From: Actinomycetota bacterium
GTDB taxonomy: Bacteria; Actinomycetota; Actinomycetes; Nanopelagicales; Nanopelagicaceae
Direction: 5' to 3'
Length of the DNA: 43,126 nucleotides
Assembly: GCA_005789205.1 (NCBI GenBank)
Contig: SXYM01000046.1
Coordinates: 1-43,126 of the forward strand
Part shown: positions 35,765-43,035 of the stretch, piece by piece
Layout: each line of letters starts with the position of its first letter
How positions within the stretch are numbered: position 1 is the stretch's first letter
Made by a program: the position numbers and the translations under genes
Notes under the pieces: generated by a model
Databases searched by the model: none
The model's input: only the letters and a program-made list of their open reading frames with translations
What the model was told of the DNA's origin: nothing

Positions 35765-36102
35765 TAACCCAGTGATTCTCCAGCTGCATCTTCACGTGCT
35801 GCGGCGAAGTCCTGAGAAGTGCGAAGGGGTGTCTCGCGCAACATAAATGCCAGCAATAATCCCAGGGCCGTTATAGGAGCTGCCGCATAGAAGACGATGT
35901 GAAACGAGTTCACGAAAGCCTCAAGTGCACTCTGTTTAATTACTGGTGGGAATGTTTCCAACACTGCTGTATTAGTTGTTAGTACTTCTAGCTGAGCTGT
36001 GTCAAAGCCAGCAAGTGCGCTTGGATTTGTTTTGGCTAACTCTCCAAAACCTGAAGACATATAGTGCACAACGCGGTTAGTCAAGATACTTCCAAAGGAT
36101 GA
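35764..36102 (-). pseudogene. 3' remnant of a DHA2-type MFS exporter gene
   Basis: An open segment that can start at TTG 36084 (106 residues). It resembles only the C-terminus of 14-TM DHA2/EmrB-type exporters: FGSILTNRVVHYM, an extracytoplasmic stretch, one TM helix (VFYAAAPITALGLLLAFML) and the terminal ETPLRT. Resemblance runs back to SFGSILTNR, then meets an in-frame TGA (36103-36105), and no frame further upstream continues it. About three quarters of the gene is therefore missing. The start has no good SD. It could still be translated to couple the next MFS gene. Confidence 0.72.
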
Positions 36103-36144
36103 TCATGATTTCCTCATGGGTGTGGGCCTTAGCTGATGCATTTA

Positions 36145-36174
36145 TTGGGGAGTTTTTGGGCATAAGGGTAAGAT
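36145..36174 (+). promoter_or_regulatory. Promoter of the DrrAB-type operon
   Basis: TTGGGG (36145-36150), an 18-base spacer and TAAGAT (36169-36174). The GTG start at 36181 lies six bases after the -10, so the mRNA would begin at or next to the start codon; no SD is present. Confidence 0.5.
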
Positions 36175-36180
36175 TAGCGG

Positions 36181-37164
36181 GTGAAGTCAGTAATAGCCGA
36201 ACATCTAGTCAAGACCTATCGCAACGGCGAGGTCAAAGCATTAGATGATCTCTCTCTTGATGTTGAAGAAGGCACAGTTTTAGGCGTATTAGGCCCAAAT
36301 GGTGCAGGTAAAACAACAACTGTGAGAATTCTCGCAACGTTGTTAAAACCTGATTCAGGTATTGCAACTGTTGCAGGAATCGATGTAGCCAAGCATCCTG
36401 ACAAAGTACGTGAATTAATTGGTTTATCAGGTCAATATGCAGCTGTTGATGAGACATTAACTGGCTGGGATAACTTAGTGATGTTTGGTCGTCTCTACCA
36501 TTTAGGCAAATTAACCTCCATTAAACGTGCTGATGAATTACTTGAGAGATTCTCACTCACTGATAGCGCTCGCCGTCCCATCAAGACTTATTCAGGTGGA
36601 ATGCGCCGCCGTTTAGATTTAGCAGCATCTTTGATTGTGCAACCAAAAGTTCTCTTCCTTGATGAACCAACTACAGGCCTTGATCCACGTGGTCGCCAAG
36701 AGATGTGGGGAGTTATTCAAGAGCTAGTTAAAGGTGGCGTAACACTTCTACTTACCACCCAATATCTTGAAGAAGCAGATCAATTAGCTGATGAGATCGC
36801 TGTGATTGATCATGGAAAAGTAATTGCCCGTGGAACTTCAGATGCATTGAAAAAACAGGTGGGTGGAGAACGTCTAGAGATTACCGTCGAGAACACTGAC
36901 ATCACCAAAACTCAAGAGATTGTTTCTCGAATCAGCACAAGTGCAATTCATACTGATGTGCGCACAATTTCAGCACCTGTTTCAACTGGCTCCATTGCTC
37001 TCATGGAGGCGTTGCGCGCTCTGGATGAGGCGAAAATTCATCCCCTTGATATTGCTCTCAAGCGCCCTTCACTAGATGATGTGTTCTTATCTCTTACCGG
37101 CCACGTGGCAGAAGAGGAAGTAATTGCCCAGCCCGTAAAGAAAAAGAGAGGGGGCAAGAAATGA
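36181..37164 (+). CDS. ABC transporter ATP-binding protein, DrrA type
   Basis: 327 residues. Walker A GPNGAGKTT (38-46), Q-loop around GLSGQYAAVDE, signature SGGMRRRLDLA, Walker B LFLDEPTTGLDP, and the H-loop region are visible. The C-terminal extension (KRPSLDDVFLSLTGHVAEEE) is the DrrA-type regulatory tail. It energises export of drugs or lipids with the downstream permease. GTG start; overlaps the permease by four bases (ATGA). Confidence 0.94.
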   Translation: MKSVIAEHLVKTYRNGEVKALDDLSLDVEEGTVLGVLGPNGAGKTTTVRILATLLKPDSGIATVAGIDVAKHPDKVRELIGLSGQYAAVDETLTGWDNLVMFGRLYHLGKLTSIKRADELLERFSLTDSARRPIKTYSGGMRRRLDLAASLIVQPKVLFLDEPTTGLDPRGRQEMWGVIQELVKGGVTLLLTTQYLEEADQLADEIAVIDHGKVIARGTSDALKKQVGGERLEITVENTDITKTQEIVSRISTSAIHTDVRTISAPVSTGSIALMEALRALDEAKIHPLDIALKRPSLDDVFLSLTGHVAEEEVIAQPVKKKRGGKK

Positions 37165-37955
37165 AACACGTCATCAGCGATGTCATGACAATAACTAAGC
37201 GGCAACTGCTCCAGCTTGCCCGAATCCCTGAACTTCTAGTTTTCTCAACGATTCAGCCAGTGATGTTTGTACTTCTTTTTCGCTTTGTATTTGGCGGCTC
37301 TATTGAAACCGGTCAACCCGGTGGTTATGTCCAACTTCTGATGCCTGGAATCTTTGTTCAGACCGTTGCATTCACCTTGGCTGCAACAGCAGTTGGTTTA
37401 GCTGAAGATATGAAAAAGGGCCTCATCGATCGTTTTAGATCTTTGCCAATTTCAAGAGGCGCAGTAGTTATTGGTCGCACCTTTGGCGATGCACTTTTAA
37501 ATATTCTTGTCTTAACTGTTATGGCAGCTGCTGGATATGCCGTTGGCTGGCGTCCAACATCAGGAGGGCTTTCTATATTTGCAGCTTTCTTATTCCTGTT
37601 TATGTTTGGTTATGCCCTTTCATGGATTGGCATCTATGTGGGATTAGCCGTTAAAGAGGCTCGAACTGTGCAAAGCGTGGGCTTCTTAGTTACTTTCCCA
37701 CTGACATTTCTTTCAAATGCCTTTGCACCAACTACCGGGATGCCTAAAGCGCTGCAGTACTTTGCGGAATGGAACCCTGTTTCAACAATGGTTGCAGCTT
37801 GCCGTCAGCTATTTGGTCTGAAAAATGAGTTTGGGGCAACAGCTAGCTCTTGGCCAAGCCAGCACCCACTAGAGACATCATTGCTCTATATGTTTTTGCT
37901 GATGGCGATATTTATCCCACTCAGTATTAGAAAGTATAAAAATACTTCTAATTAA
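37161..37955 (+). CDS. ABC-2 type permease, DrrB type
   Basis: 264 residues with six TM helices of the ABC-2 fold. Seen are FRFVFGGSIETGQPGGYVQLL, MKKGLIDRFRSLPISRGAVV (the coupling-helix region) and FLSNAFAPTTGMPKALQYF near the C-terminal signature. It forms the membrane channel for DrrA. Its stop shares TTAA with the stop of the convergent greA (37952-37955). Confidence 0.94.
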   Translation: MKHVISDVMTITKRQLLQLARIPELLVFSTIQPVMFVLLFRFVFGGSIETGQPGGYVQLLMPGIFVQTVAFTLAATAVGLAEDMKKGLIDRFRSLPISRGAVVIGRTFGDALLNILVLTVMAAAGYAVGWRPTSGGLSIFAAFLFLFMFGYALSWIGIYVGLAVKEARTVQSVGFLVTFPLTFLSNAFAPTTGMPKALQYFAEWNPVSTMVAACRQLFGLKNEFGATASSWPSQHPLETSLLYMFLLMAIFIPLSIRKYKNTSN

Positions 37956-38428
37956 GAGTAAAACTCGGCAGCTTTAATTACTACCTTAATCTCACGTCCG
38001 TTAGGTGCGGTGTATGAAACGCTCGCACCGATCTCTGCGCCCATCACTGCAGCACCAAGTGGAGATTTCTCGCTATAAACATCGAGATCTCCGGATGCAA
38101 TCTCACGTGAGCCCAAAAGAAACTTCATTTCATCTCCAGCAATCTCTGCTGTAACAACCATACCCGCCCCAACTTTGCCATCGGCAGCAGCAGGTGGAGT
38201 TCCAATGTGAGCATTTTCTAACATCTGCTTGAGCTGGCGGATACGCGCTTCCATCTTGCCCTGCTCATCGCGGGCTGCGTGGTAACCACCGTTTTCTTTT
38301 AAATCACCTTCAGCACGCGCCGCTTCAATCTTTGCTGTGACATCTTTGCGGCCATGTTGTTCTAGGTATTCTAATTCGGCGCGCAAACGATCTGCAGCTT
38401 CCTGCGTTAACCATGTTTGTGCGCTCAT
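37952..38428 (-). CDS. greA: Transcription elongation factor GreA
   Basis: 158 residues. GreA stimulates cleavage of backtracked RNA in RNA polymerase. The N-terminal coiled coil has the tip EGDLKENGGYHAARDEQGK with the acidic residues used for cleavage; the C-terminal FKBP-like domain has EIASGDLDVYSEKSPLGAAVMG. Length is normal. In actinobacteria greA precedes DUF4307, as here. Confidence 0.96.
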   Translation of the reverse strand: MSAQTWLTQEAADRLRAELEYLEQHGRKDVTAKIEAARAEGDLKENGGYHAARDEQGKMEARIRQLKQMLENAHIGTPPAAADGKVGAGMVVTAEIAGDEMKFLLGSREIASGDLDVYSEKSPLGAAVMGAEIGASVSYTAPNGREIKVVIKAAEFYS

Positions 38429-38467
38429 AAGTCGTAAAGGTACTAGGTAGGTGTAGTTGCCTACAAC

Positions 38468-38857
38468 TTATTTAATACGGCAGGCAACCACATCAGCATT
38501 AACGCCTTGGCTACGCGTAGGAATCTCAGTGTTTTTCTGCACGACTGCAAGACCAGGCCCGATTTCATCCTCAATCTGCCCAACGACAGTTTTATCGTAA
38601 TCTCTGGCAACCAACGTGCATGTTAAAACCTGGTCTTTATCTTTTCTGACTACTTCATATCTAATAGACATTTTGCGATCAGTTGTGGCAGTAAATGAAA
38701 TAACTGAGGAACGGATCTCCGGGTTTGAATGGTGAAGACCTACCCACACCAGCCAGCTGATTCCTATAGATGCAATAACTGTGGCCGGGAGCACCCACCC
38801 CTTGGTTGGGCGCACGCCGTAGCGATCCTCGTAAGAGAACTGCGAGCCTAATTGCAT
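38468..38857 (-). CDS. DUF4307 membrane protein
   Basis: 129 residues: a cytoplasmic N-terminus with the family-typical YEDRYGVRP, one TM helix (about 23-42), and an outside domain of beta strands (SVISFTATTDRKMSIRYEV) ending ADVVACRI. Function unknown. In mycobacteria it lies beside mca. A -10-like CATAAT on the minus strand (38864-38869) ends six bases before the ATG. Confidence 0.88.
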   Translation of the reverse strand: MQLGSQFSYEDRYGVRPTKGWVLPATVIASIGISWLVWVGLHHSNPEIRSSVISFTATTDRKMSIRYEVVRKDKDQVLTCTLVARDYDKTVVGQIEDEIGPGLAVVQKNTEIPTRSQGVNADVVACRIK

Positions 38858-38871
38858 GACATGATTATGCC
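38858..38871. promoter_or_regulatory. 14-bp divergent promoter gap
   Basis: Only 14 bases separate the divergent ATGs of the DUF4307 gene and a 45-residue gene. They contain CATAAT for the minus strand (38864-38869) and CATGAT for the plus strand (38860-38865), each six bases before its start codon. If real, the two -10 elements overlap and both mRNAs are leaderless. -35 regions would lie inside the opposite genes. Confidence 0.4.
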
Positions 38872-39009
38872 ATGCAAAAAAACTTTGAGATGAGTGTTGC
38901 CGGCTCTTTAACGATTTCGATTCTAATTATCGCTGTAGTTTTCTTGATGCGCAGTTTCTATAAGCGCTTTATGGGTGTTGATCGAAGCGATGACGGCGCA
39001 GACCAGTAA
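38872..39009 (+). CDS. Small single-pass membrane protein (45 aa)
   Basis: Forty-five residues: MQKNFEMSVAG, a TM helix (LTISILIIAVVFLM), the basic RSFYKRFMG and an acidic C-terminus. The plan resembles short actinobacterial membrane proteins encoded beside DUF4307/mca (Rv1083 position, from memory). It overlaps the SURF1-like start by 20 bases in another frame. No SD; possible leaderless start. Function unknown. Confidence 0.6.
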   Translation: MQKNFEMSVAGSLTISILIIAVVFLMRSFYKRFMGVDRSDDGADQ

Positions 39010-39706
39010 CTCTCTTCTTTCCAAAATAGCTCAAGGCTTTGCAGTCCTGCTTGTAGTAGTCATCTTTTTCGCACTTGGCCTGTGGCAGTTAGATAGAGCA
39101 AAAGCATTAAAGGAAAGTTTGGTAACAGCGACTCAAGTGGATGCAAATATCGTGCCACTGACATCTATTGCCACCGCAAGGCAGCCCCTGCAGCCAGAGG
39201 CTTTTAATCGGATGGTGCAGATTTCAGGAAACTATGTCGCAACTTATAGAGCACCTAACCAATCCGATGGTGATGGCAAGGTCAGTGATTGGGAAGTTGG
39301 CTTGCTGCAAGTTGGCACCAATCAAGGGATTTTGGTTGTGAAAGGTTTGTGGTCTGAGCGATTGTTTAACCCAGATGTTTCAATGGCCATGGTTATAGAT
39401 ATCAAGGGGCAGTTACTTGCTTCCCAATCCGAAGATCGTTTTATCAATGGAGATGGTGCGATTTCGCGCCTAGATAGTTCAGTGATTGTGGGATTGACTG
39501 TTTTAGATTTATTTGATGGTTATGTGATGGCAGTTTCTGAATCACGCAAAGGCACTGAATTAACTCGCCAGCGCCTGAGCCCAGAGAAGCTCACTTCTAA
39601 AATCCCAGGCTATTACTGGCAACACATCTCTTATGTGGTGATCTGGTGGCTCATGGCAGCGGTGGTGCTTTACCTTCCCTTTTATCGCCGTAGAGTTAAG
39701 CCATGA
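38990..39706 (+). CDS. SURF1-family oxidase assembly protein
   Basis: About 238 residues from ATG 38990; a TTG at 38975 is an alternative. The first TM helix ends in the family motif FALGLWQLDRAKALK. RMVQISGNYVATY follows, then an extracytoplasmic domain, and a second TM helix near the end (YVVIWWLMAAVVLYLPFY). SURF1 helps insert haem a into cytochrome oxidase. The window also has CtaG. It overlaps the DUF3817 gene by four bases (ATGA). Confidence 0.87.
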   Translation: MTAQTSNSLLSKIAQGFAVLLVVVIFFALGLWQLDRAKALKESLVTATQVDANIVPLTSIATARQPLQPEAFNRMVQISGNYVATYRAPNQSDGDGKVSDWEVGLLQVGTNQGILVVKGLWSERLFNPDVSMAMVIDIKGQLLASQSEDRFINGDGAISRLDSSVIVGLTVLDLFDGYVMAVSESRKGTELTRQRLSPEKLTSKIPGYYWQHISYVVIWWLMAAVVLYLPFYRRRVKP

Positions 39707-40002
39707 AATCAAGCCTTGTGCGTTTTCGAGTAATGGCCATTATTGCTGGCGTTATGTCCTTACTTTTGTGGTTTGTAGATCTGCCCGTGGCATATCTATT
39801 TAATAACCCAGAGTGGAAGGCTGCAGTTGCCTGGATTCCATTTGTTCACGGATGGGTCTATTTCGCATACGTGATTGTGGCTCTTCAATTTTCAGTAAAG
39901 GCCAAGTGGCCAATACGCAAGATTCTCGGGCTTCTTTTGGCCGGCACACTTCCAGTTGCCTCACTGATTGCAGAACGTCGAGTTGTTCGCCGTTATTCGT
40001 AA
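39703..40002 (+). CDS. DUF3817 integral membrane protein
   Basis: 99 residues, three TM helices. Conserved-looking features are RFRVMAIIAGVMSLLLW, VPFVHGW-type WIPFVHGWVYFAYV, and the basic C-terminus RRVVRRY. Family function is unknown. It overlaps the cis-prenyltransferase start by 35 bases if that gene begins at TTG 39968. Confidence 0.88.
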   Translation: MKSSLVRFRVMAIIAGVMSLLLWFVDLPVAYLFNNPEWKAAVAWIPFVHGWVYFAYVIVALQFSVKAKWPIRKILGLLLAGTLPVASLIAERRVVRRYS

Positions 40003-40759
40003 AGTTATAAAGTCTGCGCTCTATCCGCTCTATGAATGGCGGTTGGTTCGAGCTTTAGATTTCACTAAGACCCCGCACCATGTTGGCGTGATCCTTGATG
40101 GCAATCGCAGGTGGGCAAAAGCCAATCCCAGCTATAGCGATCCCAATGGTCATAAAGCCGGGGCCCATAAAATCATTGAATTTTTGGGTTGGTGTGATGA
40201 TGCCGAAGTTCGAGTTGTAACGTTGTGGTTGCTATCAACTGATAACTTCAAAAGAAGCTCTGATGAGATTGAAGAGCTGCTCAAGATTATTGGCGACACT
40301 GTTGATGAACTAGCGGCAACGGGCCGTTGGAACATTAAAGCTGTCGGCGCGCTAGATCTCTTGCCACCTTGGCTTTCAGAAAAACTAGCTGGGCTAAAGC
40401 CCATCCGAAATGATGGCGTGGAAGTAAACGTGGCTATTAGTTATGGGGGCCGGCGTGAAATTGTTGATGCCGTGAAGTCATATCTTGGCGAAGAAGAAAA
40501 GTCAGGCCATTCTCTTAATCAAGCTAAAGAGAATTTGACTGCAGATGAGATTTCTAAGTTTTTATATACCGCAGGCCAACCAGATCCAGAGCTGCTCATT
40601 AGAACATCTGGAGAACAACGCCTTGGGGGATTCCTTTTGTGGCAAAGCGCGCTATCTGAGTTCTACTTCTGTGAGGCGTATTGGCCAGATTTTCGCCGGG
40701 TGGATTTCTTGCGTGCTCTTCGTGCCTACTCACTACGACAACGCCGTTTCGGCAGTTGA
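39968..40759 (+). CDS. cis-prenyl diphosphate synthase (UppS / Z-FPP synthase family)
   Basis: 263 residues from TTG 39968; a TTG at 39983 or an ATT near 39995 would also serve, and the N-terminus is not certain. Seen are HVGVILDGNRRWAK with the catalytic Asp (D44), LWLLSTDNFKRS, AISYGGRREIVDAV, and RTSGEQRLGGFLLWQSALSE. The enzyme adds isopentenyl units in cis to make polyprenyl diphosphate carriers for wall synthesis. Layout YPLYEWRL before the Asp motif resembles M. tuberculosis Rv1086 (Z-FPP synthase), so the product may be short-chain. Confidence 0.92.
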   Translation: MQNVELFAVIRKVIKSALYPLYEWRLVRALDFTKTPHHVGVILDGNRRWAKANPSYSDPNGHKAGAHKIIEFLGWCDDAEVRVVTLWLLSTDNFKRSSDEIEELLKIIGDTVDELAATGRWNIKAVGALDLLPPWLSEKLAGLKPIRNDGVEVNVAISYGGRREIVDAVKSYLGEEEKSGHSLNQAKENLTADEISKFLYTAGQPDPELLIRTSGEQRLGGFLLWQSALSEFYFCEAYWPDFRRVDFLRALRAYSLRQRRFGS

Positions 40760-40897
40760 GATTTTCGCCTAAAACTTCTACAAGATTTAACTTTTTCAAG
40801 GCGCGTGTTGCCACAGAGTTAGCCTCAAGGTGTTCTACCTTTTTACATATCCGAAGCAACATCCCACTAGTACAACTAAAAATGAGGAGTCCAGCCA
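40760..40897. other. Intergenic region before PhoH2
   Basis: 138 bases. A weak hairpin AAGGT/ACCTT (40827-40841) followed by five T's could end the cis-prenyltransferase mRNA. No -35/-10 pair stands out. A possible reading frame across it (40681-40908) is judged a shadow. Confidence 0.4.
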
Positions 40898-42214
40898 TTG
40901 GCTGCTAAGAGTCAAAGCTCTAGAAAGACTTTTGTTTTAGATACCAGCGTTTTATTAGCTGATCCTGGCGCCCTGCACAGATTTGCCGAACATGAAGTAA
41001 TCATTCCTATCGCTGTTATTGGCGAACTTGAGACCAAACGCGATCACCCAGAATTGGGCTACTTTGCCCGCGCAGCTCTGCGTGCTTTAGATGATCTTCG
41101 CATTACCCATGGCCGACTCGATCAGGCGTTGATTGTGACACCTGACGGTGGAACGCTTTCTGTGGAACTCAACCACACCGACCTCTCCACTCTGCCCCAT
41201 GGCTTTTTGCGAGATGGCACCAATGACTCTCGAATTTTGGCCATAGCAAAGAACTTAATGTCAGATGGCAAGAATGTTGTTTTAGTTACAAAGGATTTAC
41301 CTCTTCGCGTTAAAGCATCATCTGTTGGTGTTGAGGCCCAAGAGTATTTGGCAGAACTTGTTGCTAATAGCGGATGGACTGGAATTGAAGAGTTAACCGT
41401 TGGCTCATCAGTTATTGATGATTTGTACTCCTCCGATAGAGCAGACCATGAAGCCGCCCATAGTCTGCCTATTCACACGGGAGTTATTTTGCATTCAGAC
41501 CGTGGCAGCGCCCTGGCCCGGGTAAGCGCTGATAAACAGTTGCAGTTAATTAGGGGAGACCGCTCAGCTTTTGGTTTGCATGGGCGAAGCGCTGAGCAGC
41601 GCATTGCGTTAGATCTGCTTTTGGATGACTCCATTGGAATCGTTTCTATGGGCGGACGGGCTGGAACTGGTAAGTCGGCGTTGGCGTTGTGCGCAGGTCT
41701 TGAAGCAGTGATGGAAAAGCGTATCCATAAAAAGGTAGTTATCTTCCGTCCTCTCTATCCCGTGGGCGGTCAGGAACTTGGATACTTACCAGGCAGTGAG
41801 GGCGAGAAGATGTCGCCCTGGGCCCAGGCAGTCTTTGACACTTTGGGCGCACTTGTTAGCCAGCCAGTTATTGATGAGATCGTGGACCGGGGTTTAATTG
41901 AGGTGCTACCTCTGACCCACATCCGCGGACGATCCCTTCATGACTCCTTTGTCATCGTCGATGAAGCGCAGTCTTTGGAGCGCGGAGTTCTTTTGACCGT
42001 GCTCTCTAGAATCGGCACCGCCTCAAGGGTGGTTTTGACCCATGACATCGGCCAGAGGGACAACCTTCGAGTCGGTCGCCATGACGGTGTGGTGGCAGTT
42101 GTTGAAACTTTGAAGGGCCATCCACTCTTTGCCCACGTGACCCTGACTCGTAGCGAGCGCTCGCCGATTGCAGCCCTTGTGACCGAGATGCTGGAGGGTC
42201 CATTACCGGGCTAA
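40898..42214 (+). CDS. PIN-PhoH protein (PhoH2)
   Basis: 438 residues from TTG 40898, eight bases after GAGGAG. The N-terminal PIN nuclease domain (about 10-150) has the expected acidic residues D15, E43, D110 and D133. The C-terminal PhoH ATPase has GGRAGTGKS (252-260), [15 protein letters not shown] and [12 protein letters not shown]. PhoH2 enzymes unwind and cleave RNA. In mycobacteria a PhoAT antitoxin is encoded just upstream; no convincing equivalent is seen here. An inverted repeat follows the stop. Confidence 0.94.
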   Translation: MAAKSQSSRKTFVLDTSVLLADPGALHRFAEHEVIIPIAVIGELETKRDHPELGYFARAALRALDDLRITHGRLDQALIVTPDGGTLSVELNHTDLSTLPHGFLRDGTNDSRILAIAKNLMSDGKNVVLVTKDLPLRVKASSVGVEAQEYLAELVANSGWTGIEELTVGSSVIDDLYSSDRADHEAAHSLPIHTGVILHSDRGSALARVSADKQLQLIRGDRSAFGLHGRSAEQRIALDLLLDDSIGIVSMGGRAGTGKSALALCAGLEAVMEKRIHKKVVIFRPLYPVGGQELGYLPGSEGEKMSPWAQAVFDTLGALVSQPVIDEIVDRGLIEVLPLTHIRGRSLHDSFVIVDEAQSLERGVLLTVLSRIGTASRVVLTHDIGQRDNLRVGRHDGVVAVVETLKGHPLFAHVTLTRSERSPIAALVTEMLEGPLPG

Positions 42215-42226
42215 AAGAAAATCACA

Positions 42227-42264
42227 GTCACATTTAGGGCAATTCGGACATTCCCCTAAGTGAC
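42227..42264. repeat. Inverted repeat after the PhoH2 gene
   Basis: GTCAC (42227-42231) and TTAGGG (42234-42239) pair with CCCTAA (42254-42259) and GTGAC (42260-42264): 11 bp with a two-base bulge and a 14-base loop. It starts 13 bases after the phoH stop. TTTT lies at 42271-42274. Terminator or operator are both possible. Confidence 0.5.
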
Positions 42265-42317
42265 CTGCGGTTTTACCCCATCCACACCTAAAGATTTTCT
42301 GTGAATCTGCGACTTAG

Positions 42318-42440
42318 GCCTAGTTAGATTTGCCGATGTCAGTCCTAGGCGCCACTCTAAAGCCATTCCCCGTTAGTTATGAAGCCTCAAATCGAGGCTG
42401 ATGGCTTGCGGTGGCGTTGATGCGGGTGAGAGATAAGGAG
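42318..42440 (+). promoter_or_regulatory. Structured leader of the transglycosylase gene
   Basis: Pairings: GCCTAG/CTAGGC (42318-42323, 42345-42350), CGCCAC/GTGGCG (42350-42355, 42411-42416), AAGCCAT/ATGGCTT (42360-42366, 42401-42407), AGCCTC/GAGGCT (42383-42388, 42394-42399). The last three nest into one long arm with a 16-base one-sided loop. A -10-like TAGATT lies at 42325-42330. SD AAGGAG is at 42435-42440. Riboswitch-like, class unknown; c-di-AMP (ydaO) leaders precede related actinobacterial genes but this one does not clearly match from memory. Confidence 0.5.
42336..42401 (+). CDS. Possible 21-codon leader peptide
   Basis: ATG 42336 to TGA 42399-42401 encodes MSVLGATLKPFPVSYEASNR plus G. 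The ATG lies five bases after the -10-like TAGATT, so it could be the first codon of a leaderless transcript. Its stop overlaps an ATG at 42400 opening an 11-codon frame (MACGGVDAGER) that ends before the SD. Could be chance. Confidence 0.25.
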   Translation: MSVLGATLKPFPVSYEASNRG

Positions 42441-42447
42441 TAGAGCT

Positions 42448-43035
42448 ATGGCGATCAAGCGCAAGAGTATTGCGATCTGGAGCATCGTTGCCTCCATGCT
42501 CTTTTTATCCTCGGCCCTGCCAAACGCTTACGGTCTGGAATTTCCTATGACCTCTACCGTTGAAATTCAAGGCGATGCAACAGCCCTAGCCTCTGCCGCC
42601 ACTCCCATCGATAGCGCTGCAGCTTTATACGGCTCAATCAGTTTGGCTTCGACATCAGTGGGCGCAGTGTTCTCTTCAGATTTAGCTCTGGTTTCATCGA
42701 TTAGCGCTTCAGTTGAAATGGCCCGCACCCCCGAGGGAGCTAAAGAAGTAGCTGAGATTATTTTGACCCAGGAATATGGATTCAGCCAATCTCAGTTCGA
42801 ATGTTTGGACTCGCTCTGGACTAGAGAGAGTCATTGGAACTACAAGGCCCACAACTATCGCTCAGGTGCTCATGGAATTGCTCAAGCTCTTCCAGCTGAG
42901 AAGATGAGTGTGGTGGGAACGGACTGGCGCACAAACCCAGTAACTCAGATCCGTTGGGGAATTCGCTACATCACCATGCGCTATGACACTCCATGCAAGG
43001 CCTGGTCATTCTTTAAATCTAGGAACTACTACTAA
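42448..43035 (+). CDS. Secreted lytic transglycosylase-like protein
   Basis: 195 residues. A signal peptide (1 to about 30) precedes an Ala/Ser-rich linker, then a C-terminal lysozyme-like domain (about 110-195): FECLDSLWTRESHW with the likely catalytic Glu, NYRSGAHGIAQALPAEKM, RTNPVTQIRWGIRYI and CKAWSFFKSRNYY. The domain resembles the aggregation-promoting-factor C-terminal/transglycosylase-like type, which cleaves peptidoglycan. SD AAGGAG seven bases before ATG. A structured leader suggests mRNA-level control. Stop overlaps the fumarase stop by four bases. Confidence 0.88.
   Translation: MAIKRKSIAIWSIVASMLFLSSALPNAYGLEFPMTSTVEIQGDATALASAATPIDSAAALYGSISLASTSVGAVFSSDLALVSSISASVEMARTPEGAKEVAEIILTQEYGFSQSQFECLDSLWTRESHWNYKAHNYRSGAHGIAQALPAEKMSVVGTDWRTNPVTQIRWGIRYITMRYDTPCKAWSFFKSRNYY

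Noticed and set aside
35764-36084. Reading the 106-residue frame as an intact small membrane protein
   Set aside because: It resembles only the last TM and tail of DHA2 exporters, and the resemblance runs up to an in-frame stop, so a remnant is more likely.
36181-37955. Horizontal acquisition of the DrrAB-type genes
   Set aside because: Base composition and codon use look like their neighbours, and no mobile-element remains were seen; only the truncated neighbour hints at rearrangement.
40681-40908. A 75-residue frame whose end overlaps the PhoH2 start, where mycobacteria have the PhoAT antitoxin
   Set aside because: It begins at a TTG within the cis-prenyltransferase C-terminus, has no SD, and its Cys/Thr/Ser-rich composition looks like a shadow. 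No known antitoxin features were seen.
42215-42447. Calling a c-di-AMP (ydaO) riboswitch outright
   Set aside because: Context and a few short strings suggest it, but the CGAACCCGUCAGCUAACC-like core that I remember for the class is not present.
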